Source: Reinekea forsetii
Lineage (GTDB): Bacteria > Pseudomonadota > Gammaproteobacteria > Pseudomonadales > Natronospirillaceae
NCBI RefSeq assembly: GCF_018860385.1
Contig: NZ_JAHKPH010000003.1
Coordinates: 139,585-203,584, forward strand
DNA length: 64,000 bases
Direction of reading: 5' to 3'
Both the position numbers and the translations under genes were made by a program. The notes beneath the pieces are model-generated. The model searched no databases. It had not been told where the DNA came from and saw only the letters and a list, made by a program, of their open reading frames with translations. Every line of letters begins with the position of its first letter. Position 1 is the first letter of the stretch. This document shows, piece after piece, positions 1-8,474 of this stretch.

Positions 1-72
1 TAAGAAGCTGCGCATTTTACTGGCTAAGATGGCACGAATAGCGGAACGAAACGCTTCAAATAGAATCAGCAT
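1..72 (-). CDS. MacB-like ABC transporter permease, N-terminal fragment
   Basis: The first 24 codons of a gene that runs off the left edge on the minus strand. It starts with ATG at 72, preceded by an AGAAGGAG ribosome site that lies inside the end of the ATPase gene. The peptide begins MLILFEAFRSAIRAILASKM, the short amphipathic start typical of MacB/FtsX-type permeases just before their first membrane helix. The order adaptor, ATPase, permease with 2 bp or less between genes is the usual MacAB/YknXYZ layout, so this should be the membrane subunit. Only the start is visible, so domain content is inferred from context. Confidence 0.75.
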   Translation of the reverse strand, partial: MLILFEAFRSAIRAILASKMRSFL

Positions 73-74
73 AA

Positions 75-791
75 TTACAATGCTCCTTCTAATTGAACAG
101 AATTGCGGAAATCGGAAACAACTTTGCCATCGGTTAGTTTAATTTGTCGCTGGCATCGTTCGGCGATATCAGGCTCGTGCGTGACCATGATGATGGTTTG
201 ACCTTCGCTTTGCAGTTCGTCAAATAAATCTAAAATATCGTGACTGGTTGCGCTGTCTAGGTTTCCGGTGGGCTCATCGGCGAGCAATATAGAAGGCTGA
301 GTCACTAACGCTCGCGCAATGGCAACTCGTTGGCGCTGCCCACCCGACAATTCGTTCGGTTGATGCCCCATGCGCTTAGATAAACCTACTCGCTCTAGCA
401 TAGCTTGCGCTCTTTGCTTTCGTTTTTTATAACCCACTCGCTGATAAACCAAAGGTTGCATGACATTATGCAATGCATCTACGCGCGGTAGCAGGTTAAA
501 ACTTTGAAAAATAAAGCCAATTTTACGATTGCGAACTTGGGCCAACTCACTGCCAGTCATGTCACCTACCGATTCGCCATCTAAATAATATTGGCCTTCT
601 GAAGGAGAATCTAAACAGCCCAGTAAATTCATCAACGTAGACTTACCTGAACCACTTGAACCAATAATGGCCACGTAGTCGTTGGCGGATATATCAATAT
701 CAATACCGTCCAACGCGTGCAAAGTTTCACCTCCCATCTGATAGGTACGGCGAATTTTGTTCAGTGATATAAGCGCTTGCGAATCAGTCAT
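75..791 (-). CDS. MacB/LolD-type ABC transporter ATP-binding protein
   Basis: A 238-residue nucleotide-binding subunit of an export-type ABC system, expected at the inner face of the cytoplasmic membrane. Walker A is GSSGSGKST (residues 44-52), the Q-loop lies in FQSFNLLPR (about 96-104), the signature is LSGGQ (148-152), and Walker B with the catalytic Glu is ILLADEPTGNLD (168-179). The DEPTGNLDS motif and length are typical of the MacB/LolD/FtsE subfamily. The gene overlaps the adaptor gene by 8 bp and is followed after 2 bp by the permease, so the three are translationally coupled. LolD itself is unlikely because lolC/lolE are not beside it. The substrate cannot be read from sequence. Confidence 0.93.
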   Translation of the reverse strand: MTDSQALISLNKIRRTYQMGGETLHALDGIDIDISANDYVAIIGSSGSGKSTLMNLLGCLDSPSEGQYYLDGESVGDMTGSELAQVRNRKIGFIFQSFNLLPRVDALHNVMQPLVYQRVGYKKRKQRAQAMLERVGLSKRMGHQPNELSGGQRQRVAIARALVTQPSILLADEPTGNLDSATSHDILDLFDELQSEGQTIIMVTHEPDIAERCQRQIKLTDGKVVSDFRNSVQLEGAL

Positions 792-1938
792 CGTTCTTTA
801 CCGTTATGGCTTGACCATCTTTTAACGTACGAAGAACACGGTAAGGACCAATGACCACTTCATCTGATGCCGACAAACCAGACTTAATAGCCTGATATCG
901 ATCGTCTTGGGTTCCTAGCTCAACATTTTTAGACGTAACTTTACCGTCTTTTGCAATAAACACTTTAAAAGAAACTTCACCGCCTTCCGTTTGCTCTTGT
1001 ATGGCTTCGATTGGCACCAAAGGCCAGCTTCGCTCAGAACGATTCACTATTTCGGCCCGAGTGCTCATTCCTGGGCGTAAGGTTACGTTCTCGTTACCTT
1101 GAACTTTCACCTCGACGGGGAACACTAAAGAATTTTTACCCGGTACATTGCGGGCACTGGTGGCAATTTTAGTCACTTCGCCGGTTAACTCTTCATCGAG
1201 AAAGGCTACCGCAAATACTCGCACTGGCAACCCAAGTGACACGTGACCAATATCGGCCTCGTCTACATCGATTTCAGTCAAAATAACACTTGGGTCAACC
1301 AAGGTCATCAACGAAATATCCGCACCACCTGAAACGGCCAATTCACCTTTTTTAATGTCCAGTGCACTGACTAATCCACTGACAGGGGCTTTAATGATGG
1401 TCTTCTCCAATCGTTTCTTTGCCTGATCGAGCGCTTCCTGCGCTTGCGATTGCAATAGCGATTGCATTTTTAAATCGACCTTTGCCTGCGCAATTTGATT
1501 CTCCATATCTTCAATCGTTGTGGCTTGAGCCGCCCCTTGCGAGGCCAGTTTCAATTGCCTGTTTAATTGAATCTGCAAACTCTCGATACGCAGTTGTGCC
1601 CTTTCTTTATCGATAGCCCGTAAAGCAACATTGGTTTGCTGATTATCAACTTCCGTTTCAAAGCTCTCCTGATCTAATCGAATCAACACTTGACCTTGTT
1701 TAACTAAATCACCTTCTTCTACGGTAATTTCTTCTACACGTGCATTCACTTCAGATCGAATTTGAAACTCATCACCATAAGTTAATCGGCCACTGGCCAA
1801 TACAGTCGATTCAATGGGTTGTTCAATGACCGAAAAAGTTTGAACCGTATCGGGTTCGTCGGTTGTTTTATTGTTGCCAAGATAAGATAATCCAACAACC
1901 GCCAGCACGATAATGACTACAAGTAAGAGCTTTTTCAT
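784..1938 (-). CDS. Efflux periplasmic adaptor (HlyD/MacA-like membrane fusion protein)
   Basis: A 384-residue membrane-fusion protein that would link the inner-membrane ABC permease to an outer-membrane channel. One hydrophobic anchor covers about residues 3-20. It is followed by a biotinyl-lipoyl half (about 62-95, with VEEGDLVKQGQVLIRL), an alpha-helical hairpin of about 80 residues rich in Gln and Ala (about 95-180), the second lipoyl half (IIKAPVSGLVSALDIKKGE) and beta-barrel/membrane-proximal domains. The ATG follows an AAGGAA ribosome site. It sits 22 bp after the YIP1 gene and overlaps the ATPase gene, giving an operon of YIP1, adaptor, ATPase and permease. No TolC-like gene is in view. 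Confidence 0.92.
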   Translation of the reverse strand: MKKLLLVVIIVLAVVGLSYLGNNKTTDEPDTVQTFSVIEQPIESTVLASGRLTYGDEFQIRSEVNARVEEITVEEGDLVKQGQVLIRLDQESFETEVDNQQTNVALRAIDKERAQLRIESLQIQLNRQLKLASQGAAQATTIEDMENQIAQAKVDLKMQSLLQSQAQEALDQAKKRLEKTIIKAPVSGLVSALDIKKGELAVSGGADISLMTLVDPSVILTEIDVDEADIGHVSLGLPVRVFAVAFLDEELTGEVTKIATSARNVPGKNSLVFPVEVKVQGNENVTLRPGMSTRAEIVNRSERSWPLVPIEAIQEQTEGGEVSFKVFIAKDGKVTSKNVELGTQDDRYQAIKSGLSASDEVVIGPYRVLRTLKDGQAITVKNDD

Positions 1939-1960
1939 ATGGAATTTCCTTCAAAAATTC

Positions 1961-2635
1961 TTACAACGACATTAAGCCAAATTGAATCAACGCAGGTACC
2001 ACTCCAACAACAACCGCCGTTGTTGGTTTACAGCGAGTCAGTATTTTAAAACCCAAACCATAAAGCACATAGGCCCACACAGCACCCAATGTTAAGGTTG
2101 AAAGAACATTAAAGTAGGCATCATCGAAACTAAGCCCCATAATTGAAGCCACCGATGTTTTATCAAGCGCTTGGAACAATTCAAATCCAGGCGTGACCAT
2201 CGCGTAAGATACCGCAATACTGATCAACGATATTAAGCTCGGCAAGCTACCCCATGCGACTACGGCCATCCATCGCCCAAAGCCAATTTTTTCTTCTGCG
2301 ACCAACATCGACATTAAAAAGAAATAAAGCGCAATAATTAGATACACAACTAAGGTAGCAACAGCGCCTATACTGGCAGAAGACCACCGAATTATCGCCT
2401 CAGCTTGCAATATTTGACTCAATTCTTCTGGATTAACTTCTTGTCCAGACATGATCATACTGGCTTCCATAAACTGATAGAGATCTATGCTAAGAAAGTA
2501 CCAAAAAGACACACCGGCGGTCGCGGCCACTAAGATCAGCAGTGGTATCCAAGCAGATAATGTGTTTTCTTTTATGCGGTTAAAAACCACGGCAGGGCTG
2601 GCAAAAGTATCGACCAGACTGTTTAAATTACTCAT
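1961..2635 (-). CDS. YIP1 family membrane protein
   Basis: A 224-residue integral membrane protein. The N-terminus (LVDTFASPAVVFNRIKEN) and the hydrophobic body with about five membrane segments (near 30-50, 90-115, 120-145, 165-190 and 200-222) match the bacterial Yip1-domain (PF04893) pattern, whose members often begin with a short stretch describing a 'SP..vf..i' motif. Biochemical role is unknown in bacteria. It is the first gene of the efflux operon, 22 bp upstream of the adaptor, which suggests an accessory role in the same transporter; that is inference from position only. Confidence 0.8.
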   Translation of the reverse strand: MSNLNSLVDTFASPAVVFNRIKENTLSAWIPLLILVAATAGVSFWYFLSIDLYQFMEASMIMSGQEVNPEELSQILQAEAIIRWSSASIGAVATLVVYLIIALYFFLMSMLVAEEKIGFGRWMAVVAWGSLPSLISLISIAVSYAMVTPGFELFQALDKTSVASIMGLSFDDAYFNVLSTLTLGAVWAYVLYGLGFKILTRCKPTTAVVVGVVPALIQFGLMSL

Positions 2636-2715
2636 TTATTTCTCCCTTTTCTGAGTTTTCTTTTAGTCTCACCTGAAATATCGTTTACTAATAGTGCAGA
2701 TGGTCATTTTTAGGG

Positions 2716-2759
2716 CAAAAAAAAAAGGGCTAAGTTGCCTTCAGTGCCCTTAGCCCTTT
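2716..2759 (-). terminator. Rho-independent terminator of the nadK-yeaC-DUF2797-pepN operon
   Basis: A 10-bp stem, AAGGGCTAAG (2725-2734) with CTTAGCCCTT (2749-2758), and a 14-nt loop. Read on the minus strand it is followed by about ten T. It lies about 37 bp after the pepN stop codon and separates that operon from the YIP1 operon. Confidence 0.88.
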
Positions 2760-2795
2760 GAACGCTAGCTTATTGCTGCGTATATTTTATTCAGG

Positions 2796-5417
2796 TTACT
2801 TTAATGCGTTCATGGCCAGTTCGCTCACGTCTGGTGACAAACCATCTGTAGAAACGATCAACTCTAAGGCTTGTTTCATGGGCACTCCGCGATCTTCAGT
2901 AAAGACGCGCCAGCTCTCCAACACCTTGGTGAAGCGCGCTGCAACTTGTGGGTTTACCTGATCAAGTTTCACAATTTGCTCCGCTATAAACTGATAATTA
3001 CCAACCTCTCCAGCGTGAAACGCTTCAAAATTTGAGGCAAATGCCCCCAACACTGAACGTACTTTATTTGGATTGGTTAAATCAAACGCTTCATGAGCCA
3101 TCAGCGCATTTGCTTGTGCAACATCAAAGCTTTTTTGCCCAGCGTTAAGTGCTAACCAAGTCTCAACCATTTGTGTATCGTCTTTCCACTGTCGGTAATA
3201 GTGTGTCAGAAGCTTTTCTGAGCGCTCTTGATCATCTGAAGAGAGCACCGCTTGCAAGCCGTTGAGCCTGTCCGATTGGTTATCGGCAGCACGGTACAAC
3301 GCTTCCGCGTAGTTGATCGCCTCAACTTGACCTGAGCTCACCCAATAGGATATTGCCGTGCCATGAAGCGCTCTTCGGCCTGCTTCTGCGGCGTTAAATT
3401 CATAAGGTTGAGCGCTGGCTAAACTATTCGCTAATTGCTGCCATTGCTCTGCAAAAGTAACCGCTATGTGGCGCTTCAACTTTTCTCTTGCAAAAGCCAG
3501 TGCTTGAGCATTTATCGGCGAGAACATTGTTCGCAATACCGCAAAACTTGGCAAAGTGATCATTTGCGCTTTAACAGCATCAACTAACGAATCATCGCCT
3601 AACGTCGCTTTTATTAACTCATCAACTGATTCTGGAATGGCACTATCAATATCAGCATTTAGCTGGCGGATAACCTCTACAAAAACAGACTGCAATGCGT
3701 TGGTACGATTAAATGCATTGCTGTCTTTAGTAGCGAGCGTCATTTGATCTTGATCCGATAAAGCCATGTCTACAGTGACGGGCGCAGAAAAATCTCGGAA
3801 AAGGCTGGCAACTGGCTTAGTTTTTAAGCCACTAAACGTCACCACTGTTGTTGCTTCTTTTAGCAATAACACTGAGGTATCAGAATTAAAGTCACCATCA
3901 CAAGAGATCGGAAGCTCTTCACCTTGTTCACTTAATAACGCCATTTTTACAGGAATAACAAACGGACGTTTTTCTGGCTGGTTTGGCGTTGGTCGACAAC
4001 TTTGGGTAAACGTCAATTTGTATTGGCCAGCGTTGGCATCAAAGCTTTCTTCAACCGCAACATTGGGTGTGCCGGCTTGCACATACCAGCGCTTAAATTG
4101 AGTAAAATCATGCCCACTGACTTTTTCCATACAGCCAATAAAGTCGTCTGTGGTAGCCGCTTGACCATCAAAAGTTTCAAAGTAGAGGTCTGTGCCCTGA
4201 CGAAACAATGCTTCACCTAAAATAGTATGGATCATGCCAATAACTTCAGCGCCTTTTTCATAAACAGTGGCGGTGTAAAAGTTATTAATTTCAACGTATT
4301 CTTGAGGTTGAATTGGGTGCGCATTTGGACCTGCATCTTCTGAAAACTGGGCGGCTTTGAGCATGTCTACATCGCTGATGCGTTTCACGGTTGCGTTGTG
4401 AGTATCGGCGGTAAATTGTGAATCGCGATAAACCGTTAACCCTTCTTTTAAGGTTAATTGAAACCAATCTCTACAGGTAACTCGGTTACCACTCCAGTTA
4501 TGAAAATACTCATGCGCAACAATCGCTTCAATTCGATCAAAACGATCATCGCTTGAAGTTTCAGGAGACGCTAACACAGCAGCGGAATTAAAAATATTAA
4601 GACCTTTATTTTCCATTGCACCCATGTTGAAAAAGTCACTGGCTACAATCATAAAAATATCAAGATCGTATTCACGACCGTAGCGTTTTTCATCCCATGC
4701 CATAGACCGCTTTAAGGAGTCGAGCGCGAAATCAGTTTTATGTGCATTGTGCGCTTCGGCAAATATACGTAACGATACTTCTCGGCCTGATTGAGTTACA
4801 AACACATCATCATGACGAACCAAGTCGCCTGCTACCGCGGCGAATAAATAGGAAGGCTTTGGAAACGGATCGTGCCACGTTGCAAAATGACGTCCACCCG
4901 CTAGCTCACCTTGCTCTACGGGGTTTCCGTTAGACAGCAATATTGGATATTGCTTTGCATCCGCTTCGATGCGTGTCGTAAATACAGACATTACATCTGG
5001 GCGATCTAAATAGAAGGTGATTTTTCGAAACCCTTCGGCTTCACATTGAGAGCAAATCATGGTGCCCGACTGGTACAGGCCTTCTAAAGATGTATTTTCA
5101 TTAGGCTTAATGTGAGTAATGCTTTTAAATACAAACTCATCTTTGCCTGGCTGAACCGTAAGCAGCTCATCTTCGTATTGATAATCGGATTCGGTTAATA
5201 CTAGATCATCTAATTGTATTTGTTGTATTTGTTGGTCTATGCCATTTAATTGTAAAACAGGGAAGCCCACTACTTCGGGATTTATATGCATATGCAACGT
5301 TGATTCAACTTGCGTGTAGTTTTCAAAAATTTGAATCGTTAAATCTGTCTTTTTAATGGTGTAATCTGGCTTTTTATAATCTTTTAATCGAATAGTACGT
5401 GCAGTATCAGTTCTCAT
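2796..5417 (-). CDS. pepN: Aminopeptidase N (M1 metallopeptidase)
   Basis: An 873-residue cytosolic zinc aminopeptidase that removes N-terminal residues during peptide turnover; the length matches the enterobacterial enzyme (870). The substrate-gripping GAMENKG motif is near residues 265-271. The zinc site HEYFHNW is near 301-307, with the third ligand Glu 19 residues later in LKEGLTVYRD. The DUF3458 Ig-like and C-terminal helical domains follow, as in PepN. It is the last gene of the nadK operon, 75 bp after the DUF2797 gene, and is closed by a strong terminator. The order nadK, yeaC, DUF2797, pepN is conserved in several gammaproteobacteria as I recall it. Confidence 0.97.
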   Translation of the reverse strand: MRTDTARTIRLKDYKKPDYTIKKTDLTIQIFENYTQVESTLHMHINPEVVGFPVLQLNGIDQQIQQIQLDDLVLTESDYQYEDELLTVQPGKDEFVFKSITHIKPNENTSLEGLYQSGTMICSQCEAEGFRKITFYLDRPDVMSVFTTRIEADAKQYPILLSNGNPVEQGELAGGRHFATWHDPFPKPSYLFAAVAGDLVRHDDVFVTQSGREVSLRIFAEAHNAHKTDFALDSLKRSMAWDEKRYGREYDLDIFMIVASDFFNMGAMENKGLNIFNSAAVLASPETSSDDRFDRIEAIVAHEYFHNWSGNRVTCRDWFQLTLKEGLTVYRDSQFTADTHNATVKRISDVDMLKAAQFSEDAGPNAHPIQPQEYVEINNFYTATVYEKGAEVIGMIHTILGEALFRQGTDLYFETFDGQAATTDDFIGCMEKVSGHDFTQFKRWYVQAGTPNVAVEESFDANAGQYKLTFTQSCRPTPNQPEKRPFVIPVKMALLSEQGEELPISCDGDFNSDTSVLLLKEATTVVTFSGLKTKPVASLFRDFSAPVTVDMALSDQDQMTLATKDSNAFNRTNALQSVFVEVIRQLNADIDSAIPESVDELIKATLGDDSLVDAVKAQMITLPSFAVLRTMFSPINAQALAFAREKLKRHIAVTFAEQWQQLANSLASAQPYEFNAAEAGRRALHGTAISYWVSSGQVEAINYAEALYRAADNQSDRLNGLQAVLSSDDQERSEKLLTHYYRQWKDDTQMVETWLALNAGQKSFDVAQANALMAHEAFDLTNPNKVRSVLGAFASNFEAFHAGEVGNYQFIAEQIVKLDQVNPQVAARFTKVLESWRVFTEDRGVPMKQALELIVSTDGLSPDVSELAMNALK

Positions 5418-5492
5418 GAGGCCTACTTTTTATAGTTATAACGCTTATTAGTGTGCGTTTTATGTGATTAATATTTTATGATTTGGTTTTGC

Positions 5493-6356
5493 TTAATATA
5501 GATTGACTTGGTAACCACCGAAGCGTCGGATATTAATGACTCCGGTGTCTAAAATTAGGTACTGCCCCTTTATACCCAGCAAAGTCCCTTCCACATTAGG
5601 ATCTTTATCAAAATTAAAGCTGGTGACTTTTTCAGGGTATTGTTGTACGGGAAATTCAAAGTTGAACGGATCTCCGTGACCCAACAATTGAACAGAAATA
5701 ATGCCATGTTCTGCAATCAGTTCATCTAACTGAGGTCGCGCTAACTCAACTAAACGATCACGCTCTTGCGCTAAATCGAGTGTTTCTGCCGTACCCTTAA
5801 GCATGGTACGCCAGTTTGTTTTGTCCGCAACGTGCTGCTTAAAAATCACTTCAACTAAGCCAGCTAATAAACGAGTAGACACGCGCGCGATGACCATAGC
5901 TTGAGTGGCACCTTGGTCTATCCATCGTGTGGGAATTTGACCGCCTCGAGTAATACCAACTTTTAATCCACTGGCATTCGATAAATAAACATAGTGCGAC
6001 TGCATGCAGTTTCGCTCGCCCCATTCAGGCTCTCTGCATGTTCCTTGGTCGTAGTGACACTTCTCTGGCGACATAATACAAGCATCATTTTGCGCCAACG
6101 CCATAAAGTGTTTATAGCAGTAGCCTTGACCAAAACTTTTCTTGGTCACTTCATTACAATGCAAACAACGGATTTCACCCGTATGTTCTAAGCGTATTTT
6201 TTGGCCTATTTTTTCATTTAAAGGCACTTTATTTTCGCCCACCAGCAAGGTGTACTGCACGGGTAACGATTCGCTCCAGCGTACCGGCATTTTTCTTAGA
6301 AGTCCGCTGGCGATGGCATCAGAGCCTTGATGTGACGCAAACATATCCATTGTCAT
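5493..6356 (-). CDS. DUF2797 family protein, cysteine-rich
   Basis: A 287-residue protein of the DUF2797 family, function unknown. The N-terminal half has Cys/His groups that look like zinc ligands: CLHCNE (about 59-64), CYKH (about 75-78), CIMSPEKCHYDQGTC (about 93-107) and CMQSH (about 117-121). The middle has SGLKVGITRGGQIPTRWIDQG, reminiscent of GIY-YIG-like folds, and the C-terminal part is beta-rich. Start ATG at 6356 overlaps the yeaC stop by 4 bp, so the two are translationally coupled. It is part of the nadK-pepN operon. The GIY-YIG resemblance is only an impression and needs a profile search. Confidence 0.85.
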   Translation of the reverse strand: MTMDMFASHQGSDAIASGLLRKMPVRWSESLPVQYTLLVGENKVPLNEKIGQKIRLEHTGEIRCLHCNEVTKKSFGQGYCYKHFMALAQNDACIMSPEKCHYDQGTCREPEWGERNCMQSHYVYLSNASGLKVGITRGGQIPTRWIDQGATQAMVIARVSTRLLAGLVEVIFKQHVADKTNWRTMLKGTAETLDLAQERDRLVELARPQLDELIAEHGIISVQLLGHGDPFNFEFPVQQYPEKVTSFNFDKDPNVEGTLLGIKGQYLILDTGVINIRRFGGYQVNLY

Positions 6357-6616
6357 AAGCTAGCTTCCTGATCGTCGGTGACATCAACGGTCGGTATACT
6401 TTCACTGCTCGACTTACACGCTTGCTCTAAATAACCTGTGCGTTGATTCTCTGGAATATTATGGCTAATTTCATATTTTAACATTGCCTCTATGCACAAG
6501 CCTTTTTGCTCTTTAGTCAAAGCAACGCCGTTTGGCCAACGACCTAGCTCAACCGATTCACGTATGCGACTGTAGATATCGGGCGTCATATTCTGGGCGA
6601 GTTGATCAAAATTCAT
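6353..6616 (-). CDS. yeaC: DUF1315 family protein (YeaC-like)
   Basis: An 87-residue small soluble protein matching the YeaC/DUF1315 family: an N-terminal helix MNFDQLAQNMTPDIYSRIRE, then SVELGRWPNGVALTKEQKGL and a helical core. Function is unknown. It overlaps nadK by 4 bp (ATGA) upstream and the DUF2797 gene by 4 bp downstream, so all three are coupled in translation. The last 20 residues are acidic and probably disordered. Confidence 0.88.
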   Translation of the reverse strand: MNFDQLAQNMTPDIYSRIRESVELGRWPNGVALTKEQKGLCIEAMLKYEISHNIPENQRTGYLEQACKSSSESIPTVDVTDDQEASL

Positions 6617-7533
6617 AGATCGGGGTCCTGTTCTTCATTTTCTACTTTACGACTCCAGCCTAACTTGTTACGGCAGATATCGTAATAATTATGCTCTGTT
6701 GGGTGAATTAACGTCAGTGTTTTGGGGTATTTGGTTATACACAGTTCATCCCCCTGCTCCATTGTTAAATGGTTTTGTGCATCTAAGCTAACGTGTGGGG
6801 GTGTATCATTATAATGATCGACTTTAATGGTAAGGTTTGATTCTGCACCAACAACTAAAGGCCGGTTGTTTAAGCTATGAGGGAACATTGGCACCAGTAT
6901 TAATGCGTCCATACTTGGGTGCATTAATGGGCCGCCTGCACTCATAGCATAGGCTGTGGAACCGGTTGGCGTTGATACAATTAAACCATCTGAGCGCTGG
7001 TTGTACACAAACTGCCCGTTAATCTCTAGGTCAAACTCAATCATTCGTATCGATTTGCCAGGATGCAATACCACATCGTTTAATGCGCAGTTTTCACCCA
7101 CGACCTTGCCATTGCGTAGGATCTGAGCCAACAGTAAGAATCGATCTTCGGTATTAAACTCACCTTTAAAGACATCACGCACTTGCCGATCCATTTGTGA
7201 TGGCATTATGTCGGTGAGAAAGCCAAGGCGACCTCGGTTAACACCCAGCATGGGTACTTCAAATTGGGCGACATCGCGTGCAGCAGACAAGAAGGTGCCA
7301 TCTCCGCCAACGACAATGATAAGATCGGCCCATTCACCAATATCTTGACGACTGGCTGCTTTGCCTTGAACCTTTGTGAGCACATTAGCAATTGAGTGTT
7401 CAATTTGGCATTCTTTATTGAGGTCTTGCAGCAACTGCATGAGCTTAGTGATCGATTTTTCAACACTTTGGCTGTCTAAACGCCCGAAAATACCGACCTT
7501 TGTAAACTGCATAACTTCATTGTTCGTTGTCAT
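6613..7533 (-). CDS. nadK: NAD kinase
   Basis: ATP-dependent phosphorylation of NAD to NADP in the cytosol. From the ATG at 7533 the protein is 306 residues, near the usual 290-300. The diagnostic GGDGTFL motif is at about 76-82, followed by NRGRLGFL and the NAD-binding DGLIVSTPTGSTAYAMSAGG segment. The open frame extends upstream to 7596, but that would overlap the divergent gene and add 21 residues unlike the family. A good promoter at 7551-7579 puts the transcript start about 11 nt before ATG 7533, which decides the start; no strong ribosome site is visible. A second ATG at 7512 is possible. It leads the operon ending in pepN. Confidence 0.95.
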   Translation of the reverse strand: MTTNNEVMQFTKVGIFGRLDSQSVEKSITKLMQLLQDLNKECQIEHSIANVLTKVQGKAASRQDIGEWADLIIVVGGDGTFLSAARDVAQFEVPMLGVNRGRLGFLTDIMPSQMDRQVRDVFKGEFNTEDRFLLLAQILRNGKVVGENCALNDVVLHPGKSIRMIEFDLEINGQFVYNQRSDGLIVSTPTGSTAYAMSAGGPLMHPSMDALILVPMFPHSLNNRPLVVGAESNLTIKVDHYNDTPPHVSLDAQNHLTMEQGDELCITKYPKTLTLIHPTEHNYYDICRNKLGWSRKVENEEQDPDL

Positions 7534-7550
7534 AGAGTCATAACACGTAA

Positions 7551-7579
7551 ATAATATGCTCATAGCATACCAGAGGTAA
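7551..7579 (-). promoter_or_regulatory. Sigma-70-type promoter of the nadK operon
   Basis: Read on the minus strand: -35 TTACCT (7579-7574), a 17-bp spacer and -10 TATTAT (7556-7551). Transcription would start near 7544, giving a very short leader before the ATG at 7533. The -35 box overlaps the ribosome site of the divergent gene that begins at 7584. Confidence 0.55.
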
Positions 7580-7583
7580 GAAG

Positions 7584-8474
7584 TTGAACGAACCATTTGA
7601 TGAACAGATCATTCTAAATGACTTAAGATGGGTCACCCAGGCACCATCACTGCTCAAGGCGCATACTCAAATATGGCCAAGCCATCAATTCGATGCCGAC
7701 TCTCTTATAGCCAACATCAGTGAACAACAGATACAAGCGCTCATAGACGCACGGCAGAGAAAGCTCGGTGGTTACTTTGAGCAGTTAGTTTTTACCCTAT
7801 TCTCCTTAAACGATGAGTATCAAGTTTTGGCGTTTAATCAGGTGATAAACCACCAAGGCCGTACCTTAGGTGAAATGGATCTGTTACTTGAACACTCTGG
7901 TGGCGACATCATCCATTTAGAATTGGCTCTGAAGTTTTATCTATGGGCCGAATCGACACGACCAAGCGAACTGAACTGGGTGGGCGCTGGTCTAACCGAC
8001 TTTTTCGCCCTTAAATTAGCCCGCTTAGCACACCACCAACTGCGGTTACCGAACCTCGCTATGGCCAACGGCAGCTGGCCAAAACTACCTAAGCCTAACC
8101 GCTCAATGTTGTGGATTCCGGGTAGGCTCTACCTTCCAAAAAACAAAAGACTGTGCCAAACCGAAACGCAATTTACAGACGCTCCTTGGCAAATAAACCC
8201 AGAGGCGCTAACGTCTTATTGGAGTGAAACTACGCAGCCAAAGCCAAACCTTGCCTTAGTAAAAGGCGATTGGTTGCAAGGTGTTCCAACGCACGCAGAA
8301 CGAGCTATGAGGCGATTTCAATTGCCAATGCAGTTTGCACAAGCGAATCATGCGCCCATATTTATTTTACCGAATAACTGGCAAAATGACGCAACCACCG
8401 TAATTGACAACAAACAAAGTAGCTATGACACCCTTACAAATAAGCAAAACCGTTCAGCACGACCAATACAATGA
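7584..8474 (+). CDS. DUF1853 family protein
   Basis: A 296-residue soluble protein of the DUF1853 family. The conserved core is RKLGGYFEQLVFTLF (about 54-68) followed by GRTLGEMDLLLEH and HLELALKFYL (about 93-119). The pattern of Glu/Asp and a later Lys (GEMD, then HLELALK) resembles a PD-(D/E)XK nuclease core; that is inference only. It starts at TTG 7584 with a good AGAGG ribosome site (7572-7576), divergent from nadK and only about 50 bp from its start. The end overlaps yeaD by 50 bp. Related gammaproteobacteria also carry DUF1853 near yeaD. Confidence 0.85.
   Translation: MNEPFDEQIILNDLRWVTQAPSLLKAHTQIWPSHQFDADSLIANISEQQIQALIDARQRKLGGYFEQLVFTLFSLNDEYQVLAFNQVINHQGRTLGEMDLLLEHSGGDIIHLELALKFYLWAESTRPSELNWVGAGLTDFFALKLARLAHHQLRLPNLAMANGSWPKLPKPNRSMLWIPGRLYLPKNKRLCQTETQFTDAPWQINPEALTSYWSETTQPKPNLALVKGDWLQGVPTHAERAMRRFQLPMQFAQANHAPIFILPNNWQNDATTVIDNKQSSYDTLTNKQNRSARPIQ

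Noticed and set aside
7534-7596. Upstream extension of nadK
   Set aside because: It overlaps the start of the divergent gene and lies upstream of the predicted transcript start.
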